Positions 23,261 through 34,445 of a DNA stretch of 64,000 nucleotides are shown piece by piece (position 1 is the stretch's first letter; every line of letters starts with the position of its first letter). This stretch comes from Cryptomeria japonica. Taxonomy: Eukaryota; Streptophyta; Pinopsida; Cupressales; Cupressaceae. The stretch is from the NCBI RefSeq assembly GCF_030272615.1, contig NC_081413.1, forward strand, positions 163,339,080-163,403,079, read 5' to 3'. A program made the position numbers and the translations under genes. The notes beneath the pieces are model-generated. The model was not told the DNA's origin, did not search any database, and was given only the letters and a program-made list of their open reading frames with translations.

Positions 23261-26200
23261 CAAGTGTTGTGTTTATGTAGACTATTATCTTGTGTCAACT
23301 ATGCAGGGTTCTAAGACTTGTCTAATGTTGGACTATTGAGGGTAAAAGATGACACTAGGAAAGAAAATTATGACAATATAAGCAACCTACACTATGCTTT
23401 TGTTAATTTTTTACCTTTTAAGGATGATCCTAAAACTAAGGAAATTAAAAAGACAATCTACATTTTTTTTGGTTTTTGGGATGATGATATTACCAAGAGA
23501 ATGACACTGTTATTTTTTTAATAGTTTGGAAATACTTTGGAAAGATGCTTATAGATGCAAACCTAAGTAACTAGAAGAAAAATCTAGACCTTGAAATTGG
23601 GAGAATTAGGATGGAGGATTTGATAGTCTTACCCTTTACTAGAATGATGAGCTTAGGGATTTGACTATTGGTGAAAAGATATAAGATGATAACAAGGTTT
23701 GAATAATCCTAACATTAGTTACAATATTAATCTTAGACTCCCCTCCTAGGACTTCAAATCTAGTTTGAGGTACCGTGCAAGCTATGATATCCAAGACTTG
23801 GGATAGTGAATACTGAATGATCAAAGACAACTTATATTAAATACTTGAAGGATTAAAGATGTAACTTGGACCAAAATATAATTAAGGATAACAAATTTAA
23901 CTAATGCAAAATACTAGCAAACGTAGAGGCATATCCTAAATGAAATGCGAAAATGTAAGTCTCAATGTTGTCAAAAGTTTGACACATATCCAAATTGAAT
24001 GTTCTCTTACAAATTATGGACTCCCTAATTTTGATAGTTGAATATGTTATAGATTGTGGTGAATGTGTGGTAGATTAAGGCATGTATGGCATGATTTCTA
24101 GCATATGCAATAAAAAAATTGGCTTATGCATGAGAGATTTAAGTTTATGCAAAAGAGATTTAGCAAATGCATGATTTTGGCTTTTTCTTAGTTTTGGGCT
24201 CAAATTTGTTATCAGTTTGACAAGCAATCTAGAAAATAAATAATGTGGTTGGTTGTTGACTTGGAATGCATGACTCTCTTTGATGTGCACAGTCATAGGC
24301 CAAAAAAGCACATATTTTCACTTGTATAACACAAATGAAGACAATTCAAACACTCTTTACAACCTACATGTCAAGCATCATTATCGAAATGGATTAGGCC
24401 CACACTTGGTATCTCAAGGAGGTAGTGCATGGCATTGTTATCTTTCAAGAGAAGGATGGGTAGGGAGACCCAGAACTAGAGGCATAACCCAATCAACCTC
24501 ATTTTGGAAGTTACAATTATCCTATGTAACCCAAAAACAATTGTCTCAACTTAAGGAGATACAAATGGTGAGTATCCTCAGGGCACGATGGGAATCCCAT
24601 GCACCAATCTATTAAAAGACATAACAAGGCTTCTAATCAAAAAAAAATTTAGTTAGATTCAAGGACACCCACATACGTACATTTGGTGGTGAGGCACGTA
24701 GGTCTCTAGTCAACCCAACATGGATGTAAATCATATCCGAATTGACACCATCAACACGGTTAGCAGGTTTGGGCTATAAATTTCACTCTCACCCTTTTTA
24801 TATAATATCCCAAACAAAATATTGCTCGAGGTCAAGCCAAGGGGTGATAAAATCCCTAAGGAAGCCTCTCCTATAAAAGAATCTTATGAGTTCTCTTGCA
24901 CCCAAGTTCAATGGAGTCAAGGGGAGAGAATACTTTCATAAGATTCTGGGATAGACATCAAAAAGTGTGCAAAAGAACCAAATAGTCATACAAGAGTTCA
25001 TATACCTTTAAGAAACTAAAATGTGAGCTAAATTATTAAGCATACAAGACATGAAAAAATCATGTTTTAAAGTCCTATAGTACATAGATTAGTAGTTTGA
25101 TTTATCAAGCCTTCATCCCTCATTCACTACAATTGCTAAAAAAAATTATTAGTAACATGAGAGCCTTAACCTCAGAACAAAAAAATACAAAAAATAGAAT
25201 CAAGAAGAAACAAGAGCGGAACTACAGAAGGTAAAATTTGGGATTTCACCTTCCAAATTTAAAAGTTGAATGTGTCATTAATTATAGTGCATGTGATACG
25301 TGATAATGCATATGTGGTATGTGATCACGAGTATACAATAGTCTTCCTAACTTATGTGGTGTCCTACTCTTCTTATGTAGCATTCTACTCAGCGTATGTG
25401 ACACTGTGCTCGTCATATGTGATATTCGAGGATCTATAAAACACATGTTTTCATGTTAGGTTCACCAAATGCAATGACTAAAAATTTGGGGGAAATAGTC
25501 TGATAGAGATCTTATGAGCAACCACTAACACTAGATCAATCACAAATCAACTCCAATTGTTAGCACAATAAGGGAAGAATTAGAAATTCAACAAAAAAAT
25601 AATCAAATAACATAAATTAAACTCAAAAAACATATGTCAAACACAATGCTCTTGCCTCCATTTCTCTTCTCTTCGTTGTGGCATATGATTGTAGTGGAAA
25701 TACTTGTAGAGTGATCACAAGAATTTAAATAATATAGTTAATCATGATTGAAAATGAAGCTGAATTTATAGATTCTCAAGATTGACATCAATGATCAAGA
25801 TTGATTTGATAGTAGAAAGATCAATGGTGGAGAACTATTGAGATAAAGTAGTTGGGAGATGATCACTCAATGTGACTGAATTGACTGTCAAGTTAACTAG
25901 TTAGACTGACTTAGTTAGTGGGTAGATGAGTTAGTCCGAAAAGGTGGTTTAAAGAAAGGTGGCTTAGAAGTTTGTGTTGCTTTAAAGTTGGGTCCTACCC
26001 TAGTGTGTGGGGATCCATATTGGACTTGTTCAACTATCCAAAGATATATTTTTGAGGTGACTTGTGGCATGTTGTTTAGTGGATCTACATGCTACCTTGT
26101 TTTCGACCTTCAAAGGACGATCGATGGCTTGTGAATTGTTCCTACCTAATTGGAAAGAAGTGTTAAGATTTTTTAGGTCCTCTCTATCTCCTAGATTGGA

Positions 26201-26670
26201 CCACCTTCACCATAATTATATTTTGGTGGTTGATTTGATAGGACTTATGCTTGTGCGTTGTTTTGGCCAACCTAATTCATGTTTTGAATGAAGAAGATGA
26301 TATATATGATGTTTAATGTGTGAGATAGTTTGTAGAAAAAGAGTGTGATGGGCCTACATGATTACATTATTTACAAAAGGCAAATATGACAAAGTTAGTG
26401 TGTGGTGATTATTGCAGAGATGGTTGCTTGACACAGAAGTTCAAGGACAACTTTACGTTTGGAGATTATTGGAGGTAGTATTCTTGAAAGACTAATTGTT
26501 GTTGATTCATATATTTATTCTATCTTTCTCTGGAGAAATGACCTTCATATTGCAAGCTTTGTATCTTGCCCTAGGGTTGTGGTCTCTAGCCTACAAGTCC
26601 TTTAGGGATCAGTGTGCTTCTTTGGCAGTCATACTAAAACTAAATTGTAATCATTTCATATATCGAGCAT
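23261..26670. other. AT-rich DNA without recognisable genes
   Basis: Stops are frequent in all frames, and the few short frames (for example 24280-24615) have no known motif. 25270-25430 shows repeated TATGTG/ATATGTG words. Part of 25500-26670 may be the body of the Copia LTR that ends near 26874. Confidence 0.4.
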
Positions 26671-26874
26671 TAGTTGACTCCCACTGTGGTTTTTCCCTAT
26701 TTGGTTTTTCCATGTAAATTTGGTGCTCTCTTGTGCATGATGTTTCATTCTTGTATCTTTCATTGTTTTTTATAAAATAAGGTTAAAGAGATTGTGGATT
26801 AATTAGTAATAAAGTTTAAGTATTAGGTCCAAATTGATTCACACCCCCTTTGAGTCCTAAGGTGTGTTAACAAA
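26671..26874 (+). repeat. Copia LTR remnant (3' part)
   Basis: Contains CCACTGTGGTTTTTCCCTATTTGG, the same hairpin block as in the Copia-1 and Copia-2 LTRs. About 130 bp later comes the ending ATTCACACCCCCTTTGAGTCC and GTGTTAACA, the typical order near the end of plant Copia LTRs. The left limit is unknown. Confidence 0.5.
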
Positions 26875-27045
26875 TAGATGCACCTAGACTACAAAGTGAT
26901 CAATATGCACACCATCAAGAATACATTTTATATCCCAATCATTGATTTATTATATAAATTTAATAAAGCTATATTTTTTGCAAAGCTAGATCTTAGATTA
27001 GGTTATCACCAAATTTAAATTAAGAAAGAGGATATTCCCTATACA
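26875..27045 (+). pseudogene. Gypsy reverse transcriptase fragment
   Basis: Translates as MHLDYKVINMHTIKNTFYIP, IIDLLYKFNKAIFFAKLDLR, LGYHQI-stop-IKKEDIPYT. This is the conserved Gypsy RT stretch DYRALN..PIPLIDDLL..FSKLDLRSGYHQI..EEDIPKT. The first catalytic Asp lies in the KLDLR word; the later YxDD box is not present. One stop and several substitutions mark it as an old relic only about 57 codons long. It follows a Copia LTR remnant directly. Confidence 0.75.
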
Positions 27046-30000
27046 TTAAAATTCAAAAAAAAATTGCATAACAATTATAATATATCCAAATCAAATCAAA
27101 TCAAATTCAAAGTAGGGTAGTAGCATCCTATAAGTGCTAATTCAAGCTTTTAAAATGATTAAACAAAGCATAAACAAAGATTTGATGAAATGCTTCATTT
27201 TCAAGCAAAAACTTCAAACAAAGAGACCTTTGAAAGAAATGAATGAAGACACTTCCCTTCCTCATTCCTAACCCAATGCAACTAATCTCATGCAATTCGG
27301 TGCTCAATTGCTCCCATAATGAACAAATCAATTTTCATCCAAAAGAGGGTTTATCTCCTCAATTTTCTCTCCAAAAGTATTATAAGCATAAAATGAATTT
27401 TATTTTCCCTTTTAACCCAAAAGCACTTTTCATATTTTGAAAATAAAAAAATTGAAATTATGCTTTTTAATTCCCAATTGATTTCATTTGCCCTAATTTA
27501 CCAAGACACATAATTAACAAGTACTTGCAATTCATATTTCAATTCAACATTAAACTATGATTTAAACCCAAAAAGATAATTTTTCACATTTAAATTTGTA
27601 GAAAATATATAAAAAATACATAAAATTTTCAAGCATGGATTTACCGGATGACCACATAGGGGTTAGGGTTTTTGGAATGCTATTGGCCATGTTATTTAGA
27701 GGAAATGATGAAAATAACCTAAAATGAAACTAGAGTCAAACCGAGTACAAGAAGTAAGGCTAAACATTATGGCCAAAGTTACATCTCCTATATAATCACC
27801 ATTGGAGTATGCTCAGACCTATGGAAGCACATGAAGTCATACCCTACACCTACAACCACTTAACACACATGTTTAGTATACCTAATCAATATACATATCA
27901 ATAGTCGAAGCATCAAATAATCATCCAATGGGATCTAACCACGTATCCATAATTTGATTTCATTACAATCATGATAGACTTTGATTACAACATCAATATT
28001 TATGTACATAACCATAAACGGAAACATATTAATAATAACTCAAGAAAAGCCTGCAACACATAATCATATTTCAAGAAATATCCCCATAAATAGATTTATC
28101 CAATAATTGCATCAAAATGTGATCACCTGGCATCACAACATACATCTAGTGCAAAAACATTGTATATCTCAAACTAGGAATAGGTAAGAATTACATTTGT
28201 AATATGTAGGTTGAAGGAGACTCAATGAGGATAATAAATGTTACTTGATAGACAGGATCACCAAATTAGAAGATAAATAAAAAAGTATCAAATGCAAAAA
28301 AATGAATGGATCTGATAGAAGCTTTCACAATACTTCATATATACAAAGGGATCAATAGAAAGATAAATTTTAAGTTGATATGTCTTTGGCAATAACAAAG
28401 TATTTATAATGGATAATAAGCCTAGGAATTAGGATTCTTTTGAGATCATGTTAAACCTATAGTTATATTATCATATCATTCAATTGGAATTTTTAATAAC
28501 TCCAAATGGATAATAATCCATGCCCTCTAGATATCAATGGTTTGTAAGAAATGTGTCATTTAATTATGATCTATGGTCGTATTCATCTCGAGCATGTGAT
28601 CTAATTATGAAAAATATTTAACCAAGATCCCAATACTTTCACATAATAGTGATATCATTAGAAAGATGGGGTGTTCTTGTAAGCATCTTCACCTCACTCT
28701 TCAAATCTATTATCTCTTTTGCTCTACTCAAAACTATACAATGGCTTTCATTTTCAAATTATGGATATTAATGTTAGGTTAATCTCAAAGAAATGGAGGG
28801 TCATATTTTTGGAGTATATTTTTGACTTATGATTGAAGAATAATTTCAATATGAAAGCCATAATCATGGATCATCCACACAAACTATTTTTAGAAGAGGG
28901 GTCCTTTATTATTCATCATAAATATCAAGTAAATGTACACTTTTTTTTAATGTTGGTGGACAATGGTCTTTTGCCCGATTTGAAAGTAGTGGTACAAGGG
29001 TTGGAAATTATTTTACAAGAGGCTATGTTAAGGCTAAAGTTAAAGGCTATACAAATAAATGACAAGGTGATTATGGGATCATGGACATCTTTCATCATCC
29101 CAACAATTCGTCTTTCTAAAGAATAACATAGACACAAAGCAATCACTAGTATAACTTTTATAAAATGTGATTTGTGTGTCACTCCTACCATAATATTTGA
29201 CTAGTCATTTGCAATTATGGAAAAGGTAGTGGAGGATGAAGTTGAGTATGCAACAAGTGGTGTGCTTTGAATTTATTCAATTGTAGGGTTATTCTAAACT
29301 ATATGGTCACCATGTCTTATATATGACTTTTATAAATATTAGCCAGTATGTTCTTACAACTATGTATGGTCATCTATCATAAATTGCTAACTCAATAAAT
29401 GGTATCTTTTAAACCTACCCCTTTCTTAAGGTTTTGTAATCTCATGCCCACTTGATATGGAATAGCACATATGATTTTATTCTTATATTTTAATATAATA
29501 GGAGTGAGCAAGACCCCATTTGACTAAACTAAAAATGTTACTATATAGGGGAAAGGACCCTATATCTGAACACCTTGATTTCATGTCTCTCAAAATCATG
29601 CAACAATTTTAACATGACTCATTTTTTTATAGCAATTGAGTTGGCAAGTTATCTACTTATATATAATCCTATAAGTTCAGATGATCAAATATGATACACA
29701 ATCAACATGATTTTTGTTGAGGTGACATATAAGAACTAAAATAGGTTAAACTGGTAGTTATGCTTTAAGTTATAAAAATTGTGTGTTATGTCATGTTTTG
29801 ATGGTGTGTTGATGTGGCATTAGGTGATTCATTACTTTTTGGATCAAATGAGCATATTTTGTTTAGTTAATTGTAATAGTGTTCAACAATAACAACCTTA
29901 AAGTCATTACTAAAAATATTATTCCATTAAAAATATTAGACTAAAAATCTACAAATGCTATAAAAAATATTGGAACCTACTCAAATATTAAATCGTTTCC

Positions 30001-30600
30001 CTTAAATAACCTAAATACATTAAAAAAAATGTTATATCAATACAAAAAATATGACATGTCACATCTATAACCTCTCACCATCCTAAACATCACAAAAATA
30101 TCATAAACATAGCTTTAAAATAAATGTTTAACATCATGTTCAGATGTAGAATTAAGGGAAAAAATGTTTTTAAAGAAAGAATGTGATTAGGGTAAAAGTA
30201 CAAAACTGTCTCATACTTTTGGTCAATTTATCAACACAAGTAAATTTAATTATTTTCAATTAAAAACCATTTTTTGTCAAACATATGGCCTAGCTACATT
30301 CAATCTAGCTAAGCTAGATATGAGTTGTAACTTTTTCAACTGGAAGTGTCCACTAAATACATATTTTGCACCATTATGGGACCAATTTACCAAAAAAAAA
30401 ATATTTGAAAATTGTAAATTTATAAGTTTAGTTTTCAAAAATACAATTTCTTTATAATTGTCATCAACATCAAAATATAAGGTTTCAAACTCTTCCCTTG
30501 TACTAAAGGGTTCCTTCATTGCCTCAATTTCCTCATATGAAGATAGGAACTTGGTAATAGGTTGAATTTGGACATGGGATGAGCACTGCTAGATCAAACC
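27046..30600. other. AT-rich DNA without recognisable genes
   Basis: No domain was recognised. The open frame at 28833-29126 (97 residues) and that at 30519-30277 (minus) have no motif I know. Long A and T runs at 29900-30280 resemble decayed intergenic DNA. Confidence 0.4.
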
Positions 30601-31058
30601 CTGGGCTACCTCCTTCAACCCTGAACCATCCAGTGTGCATCAAATATGAGTGAGTCTTTCAAATCTTCCCTTACAATTATGGGAGAATTCTTGTTTCAAG
30701 GCCATTGGCGACTCTACTGGTCATTTTTTGAAGGTTGATGATTCCACTTCTTACATGGGGCATTCAAATTTTTCTTGCATTTTGATGGATAATGACATCT
30801 CCAAGCCTCTTCATGAGGATATGTTTGATGGTTGCTGATAGACATTGGACTCAACAATTGGATTATGAGAGGATCCCTTTACGATGTCGGTGTTGCTTCA
30901 CTACTCGACATTTGGCTTTTGATTGTTTTATTTCACATCACAAGGGTCCTACTACTACATAGGAGAATGTTAATGGTGGTCACTTGATAGTCCAAGATCC
31001 TAACTCATCAGACGATGGCTCTTCTCAGGATGTTGATGACCTTCCTTTCAATACAAAT
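30601..31058 (+). pseudogene. LINE ORF1 relic, left part
   Basis: Frame SNLPLQLWENSCFKAIGDSTGHFLKVDDSTSYMGHSNFSCILMDNDISKPLHEDM is the DUF4283 region found in ORF1 of plant L1-type LINEs. After a stop at about 30838 and a frame change, YERIPLRCRCCFTTRHLAFDCF gives the zinc-knuckle block with Cys-x2-Cys-x4-His-x4-Cys spacing. ORF1 proteins bind LINE RNA. The sequence then stops where the Copia-2 LTR begins, so Copia-2 landed in this LINE copy. A likely continuation lies at 52217. No ORF2 is seen. Confidence 0.75.
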
Positions 31059-32032
31059 TGTTGGCATTGCATGAAGATTGCATTGATGAAGTATAGTGTT
31101 GTCATTAATGTCAATAGTACCCGGTAATGAAGTTGTATTGCAACCAGTAATGATGCAGCAAAGCAACCGGTAGTAAAGCAATGAAGGCAACTGGTATTGG
31201 TATTGTTATTGAAGCTGAGTGATCAACCAATAACCCTAACCAGTTGATAAGAAGAACCCTAACCGATGGAGCTTGGAGAATCATTTGAGATGATCTATGA
31301 CCAAATGATGATCAAAGATGAAGATGCCACGTAAGCATGATGTGTGTGATGAGTTTCAAAGAGGATTTTGTGTGTGAAGATAACTGTTTATCTTGGGAGT
31401 GAAAAAATGCATAGCATGAAGTGAAAATGTGTGATGAGCTACAGGATCCAATGTGCGGTGATCTAGGAGCAGTTGATGTTGTCTAGAATAATGTGTAGTT
31501 GATTGCTATGTAATCCAACGGTTATGATTGAACCAATATGTTTGTAATCTCTATGAGATTTGTAGGTTTTGTGATGTGTTACCAACCTATTGTATTTTCT
31601 CATAAGGTCGATGACTTGTTTCATTATTGAGTTGGCAAATTTGGTTAAGTGTGGTAGTGTGATTGTTGCCAAACCAGAAGGAGTGTCTGTAGAATGTTGT
31701 GAAGGTAGATAAGAGCGATAAAGGATCTGACTAAGAAAGGAAGTATTATTTCCAAATTAGCAAAGAAAATGTTGTTCTCTAACCATTACAACAATTAAAT
31801 CCCTTAACCGGGTAAGCTTTAACAGGCTTGGTGTTGTTGAAATCCTCTAACCAGATGATCCATTAGCTTGGATTTGAAATCCTCTATCGAGGTTACCTCT
31901 AACAGGGTATTGTAGTCAATCCCTTAACCAGATCTATTCTTAACAAGACATTATTGTATAAGCTTTTAACAAGGCTTGCCTCCTAACAAAGAAAACTTCA
32001 TAAGAGTTCAAAATACGTGTGGGTATTCATCC
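31059..32032 (+). repeat. Copia-2 5' LTR, first part
   Basis: Starts TGTTGGCATTGCATGAAG and matches 50811-51793 of the 3' LTR. It is interrupted after CATCC by TR-GAG. Confidence 0.93.
32028..32032. repeat. TR-GAG target duplication CATCC (left)
   Basis: CATCC before the 5' LTR. The empty site is visible in the intact Copia-2 3' LTR near 51789-51793. Confidence 0.9.
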
Positions 32033-32204
32033 TGTAGCGTCCTAAAATTGCGACACTTGCAATTTCGACCGCATTTGGGTCTTCACGATGGCGACGCAAC
32101 ACGCAACCTGAATGGAGACCCTGAAACCTGATTATGACATTGAAAACTGCATTTTCTTGCACCCTGGCCTGAACCTCCTTTGCACCCTGCTGTCCCGGGA
32201 GGTG

Positions 32205-32262
32205 GGACCAAAGTGCCCAGCGCCCTGGTCCCCCAGGACCATGGCGCCCAGCGCCCTGGTCC
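32205..32262 (+). repeat. GC-rich hairpin units in TR-GAG U3
   Basis: Two tandem 27-nt inverted repeats: GGACCAAAGTGC-CCA-GCGCCCTGGTCC (32205-32231) and GGACCATGGCGC-CCA-GCGCCCTGGTCC (32236-32262). The second can form an 11 of 12 bp stem with a 3-nt loop. They lie upstream of the TATA box. Confidence 0.75.
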
Positions 32263-32385
32263 CTAGGTCCTATTTTGGGCCCGGTCTCTTTTGGACTTCG
32301 GGTCTTTATGTTTGCAAATTGGAAAATTATCTTTCCTGGTCGGCCTAAGGTCGGGAAAATCAGTCTATCAGCCCTAATTGACAAG

Positions 32386-32394
32386 TATATAAAC
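32386..32394 (+). promoter_or_regulatory. TATA box in TR-GAG 5' LTR
   Basis: TATATAAAC in mid-LTR, followed by a C/T-rich stretch. The same box occurs at 38949-38957 in the 3' LTR. Confidence 0.6.
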
Positions 32395-32868
32395 TACATT
32401 TTCCTCTCTCATTTGGATATATACATGATGGAAAAAGCGTGGAAACTATACTCAAGCATTCAAGCATTCAAGCATTCCTTCAAGTAATTGATCATTCTAA
32501 GTCTCCATTCAAGGCTAAGTGTTGCATTCAAGACAAGGATTCAACCATTGAAGAGGAGATCACATACTACATGCTACATACAACATACAACAATACAACA
32601 AACAACAACATCTATACCTTCGCACATAAGGATACAAACATCCTTACAACAAGGTATTAGTACTTGTTTTACATTACATTTACAGCATTTCTCATTTCTT
32701 GGTTAATTCCAAAACCGGGGTTTGACCTAAAGGAAAACCCCTAATCCCTAACCCCCCAATCGTCTTCGCTTTTCTGTGTGTAGGTTGCAGGTACGAGGCT
32801 GAAATTGAAGATCTGGAATCCTTGTGCAGAGACGAACAGATCCCCCTTCGTTTCGCGGATTTTTCGGA

Positions 32869-32898
32869 GGACCGTGTGCACGCCGGGTGCCATCATCC
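32869..32898 (+). other. 30-nt hairpin, 5' LTR copy
   Basis: GGACCGTG, the GTGCAC palindrome, then CATCATCC. The right arm is mutated relative to the 3' LTR copy. Confidence 0.6.
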
Positions 32899-33273
32899 TG
32901 ACAACTTTTGCTCAAATTTGCAGGATAGTGCCGTATCGACATTTTACTGCTAATTCCAGGTCCGCAGCTTCATCCTATATCCCTATCTCAGTTTATAAGA
33001 GAATCTTTGTCACTTTCTATGCATTCCTAGCTTAATTCTTCTATCAACATTCTTTACAAAAGAGGGTAGCCTTGCTTTCTTAACCCTTGAAACACATTTA
33101 GCATCCAATCTTGCATTGTGTGGGATTGGATCTTGTGGGTTTCAACCCCTCTTTTGAATGTAAAGTCTCTCCCTTAAGTGAAAACCATCAACCCTAGTGA
33201 ATCTCCCTTCTCTCTCCTTGGAGTTGGAAGAGGGGAGAGCAACTAGGGTTCGATCGCGATTTTCCGCTTTACA

Positions 33274-33295
33274 TTTTGGTGAACCCGACGTGAAC
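33274..33295 (+). other. TR-GAG primer binding site region
   Basis: TTTTGGTGAACCCGACGTGA follows the LTR directly, the position of the tRNA primer site. I do not assign the tRNA. Confidence 0.65.
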
Positions 33296-33675
33296 ATCCT
33301 TTCTGATTATTCATAGTTAGATCTGAAAATTGGATTCCTTGATTACATTTCCATGTTTGATCTTTTGCAAAATTTTAGAGGTCAATTGCATAAAAACCCT
33401 AAATTTTCTTTTTAAGTAATTAAACTTGTGAAATGTTTAATTGTTAATGCTTGTTTCAGATCTGCCCTTCTATTACAAATTATCAATTCATATTTGTGCT
33501 TTAATTTTGAAAATTAAGTGGTTAAGTGTCAAAACCCTAATTTTTGAAACCCTCTTGATTCAACCTTTGACTGATAATTTCACTAATCAAAACATCTCCA
33601 AATTAGCTGTAACTTTGGATTCCGCAATAAAATTACAATATCTTTCATCCCTGAAAATTTGGAAAAAAGTTACGA

Positions 33676-33705
33676 GGACCGTGTGCACTTTGAGCGCCAT
33701 CGTCC
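33676..33705 (+). other. 30-nt hairpin, leader copy 1
   Basis: GGACCGTG, GTGCAC, then CATCGTCC. Confidence 0.65.
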
Positions 33706-34287
33706 CCGACATTTTTTTTGAAATTTCGGGAGCGAAATCTTACTGTATTTTTCTACTAAAATCCAGAATTTTGGTTGATTTTATCAATTTTAACACCTTC
33801 AAAATTACAGTCAAAGTTGGTCTAGCGATTGCTTGGATTGAGGCTTCTAATCATTCAAAAATTGTTGAAATTGAAATTTGTGTCAAAATTGTGTTTCTTA
33901 CAGTCCTAAATCTAAAAAGTGTGTTATCATTCATTCGAAATTTCAGTGATTCATTCAAATTTTTGCAATTTGTGACTTTTGAAATTAAGTGCTTAATTAC
34001 AACAACTTTGATTTCCGCTTTCAGAAGTGAATTTTGCGTGAAATTGAGTCAATTTTCAAATTTCAAAACTTGCATTGCTGTTGGTATTCCCTCTAAAATC
34101 ATAAAATTCAAAATTTTAGTTTCCCTCTCTTTTTCAAAATTCAAATTTTGCAATTTTGGTAGGGTTCAATTTTGAGATTGCAACTTTAATTTGGCCTATC
34201 TACAGGTCGTAAAATCACTCAATTTTTTCAGGTTAGCTGTAAAATCATCATAACTTTCATCCCTGCAAATTTCGAAAAAAGTTGCGA

Positions 34288-34317
34288 GGACCGTGTGCAC
34301 TCCGAGCGCCACGGTCC
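34288..34317 (+). other. 30-nt hairpin, leader copy 2
   Basis: GGACCGTG and CACGGTCC are a perfect 8-bp inverted repeat around a 14-nt loop. The palindrome GTGCAC overlaps the end of the left arm. Confidence 0.7.
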
Positions 34318-34445
34318 CGGACATTTTTTCCGAAATTTCGGGAGATTGTCCTGATTGTATTTAACAGCTTAAATCTGGAAGATTGGCTGGTTTTACTGAA
34401 ATTTGCTACCTTTAAAATTCAAAATCTTCTCTCTTTCTTTAGTGC

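Larger units (their letters stand above)
32033..33273 (+). repeat. TR-GAG 5' LTR
   Basis: 1241 bp starting TGTAGCGTCC and ending CGCTTTACA. It carries GC-rich hairpin units at 32205-32262, a TATA box at 32386, three CAAGCATT copies at 32453-32477 and the 30-nt hairpin at 32869-32898. Confidence 0.93.
33296..34445 (+). other. TR-GAG 5' leader with repeated block
   Basis: Non-coding leader. A block of over 100 bp occurs twice, starting TTTCATCCCTG at about 33644 and 34254. Each copy contains AAAAAAGTT(A/G)CGAGGACCGTGTGCAC and then GAAATTTCGGGAG. The 244-codon open frame at 33441-34175 crosses the first copy. It is Ile/Phe/Leu/Lys-rich with no domain, and I treat it as chance. Confidence 0.65.

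Noticed and set aside
24280-24615. 111-codon frame
   Set aside because: No motif; composition like surrounding non-coding DNA.
28833-29126. 97-codon frame, possible host or element gene
   Set aside because: No recognisable motif, and it is surrounded by decayed DNA. No promoter, intron signal or homolog could be argued.
33441-34175. 244-codon open frame in the TR-GAG leader
   Set aside because: AT-rich and Ile/Phe/Lys-rich with no domain. It spans a duplicated non-coding block carrying the hairpin and lies upstream of the real gag start.
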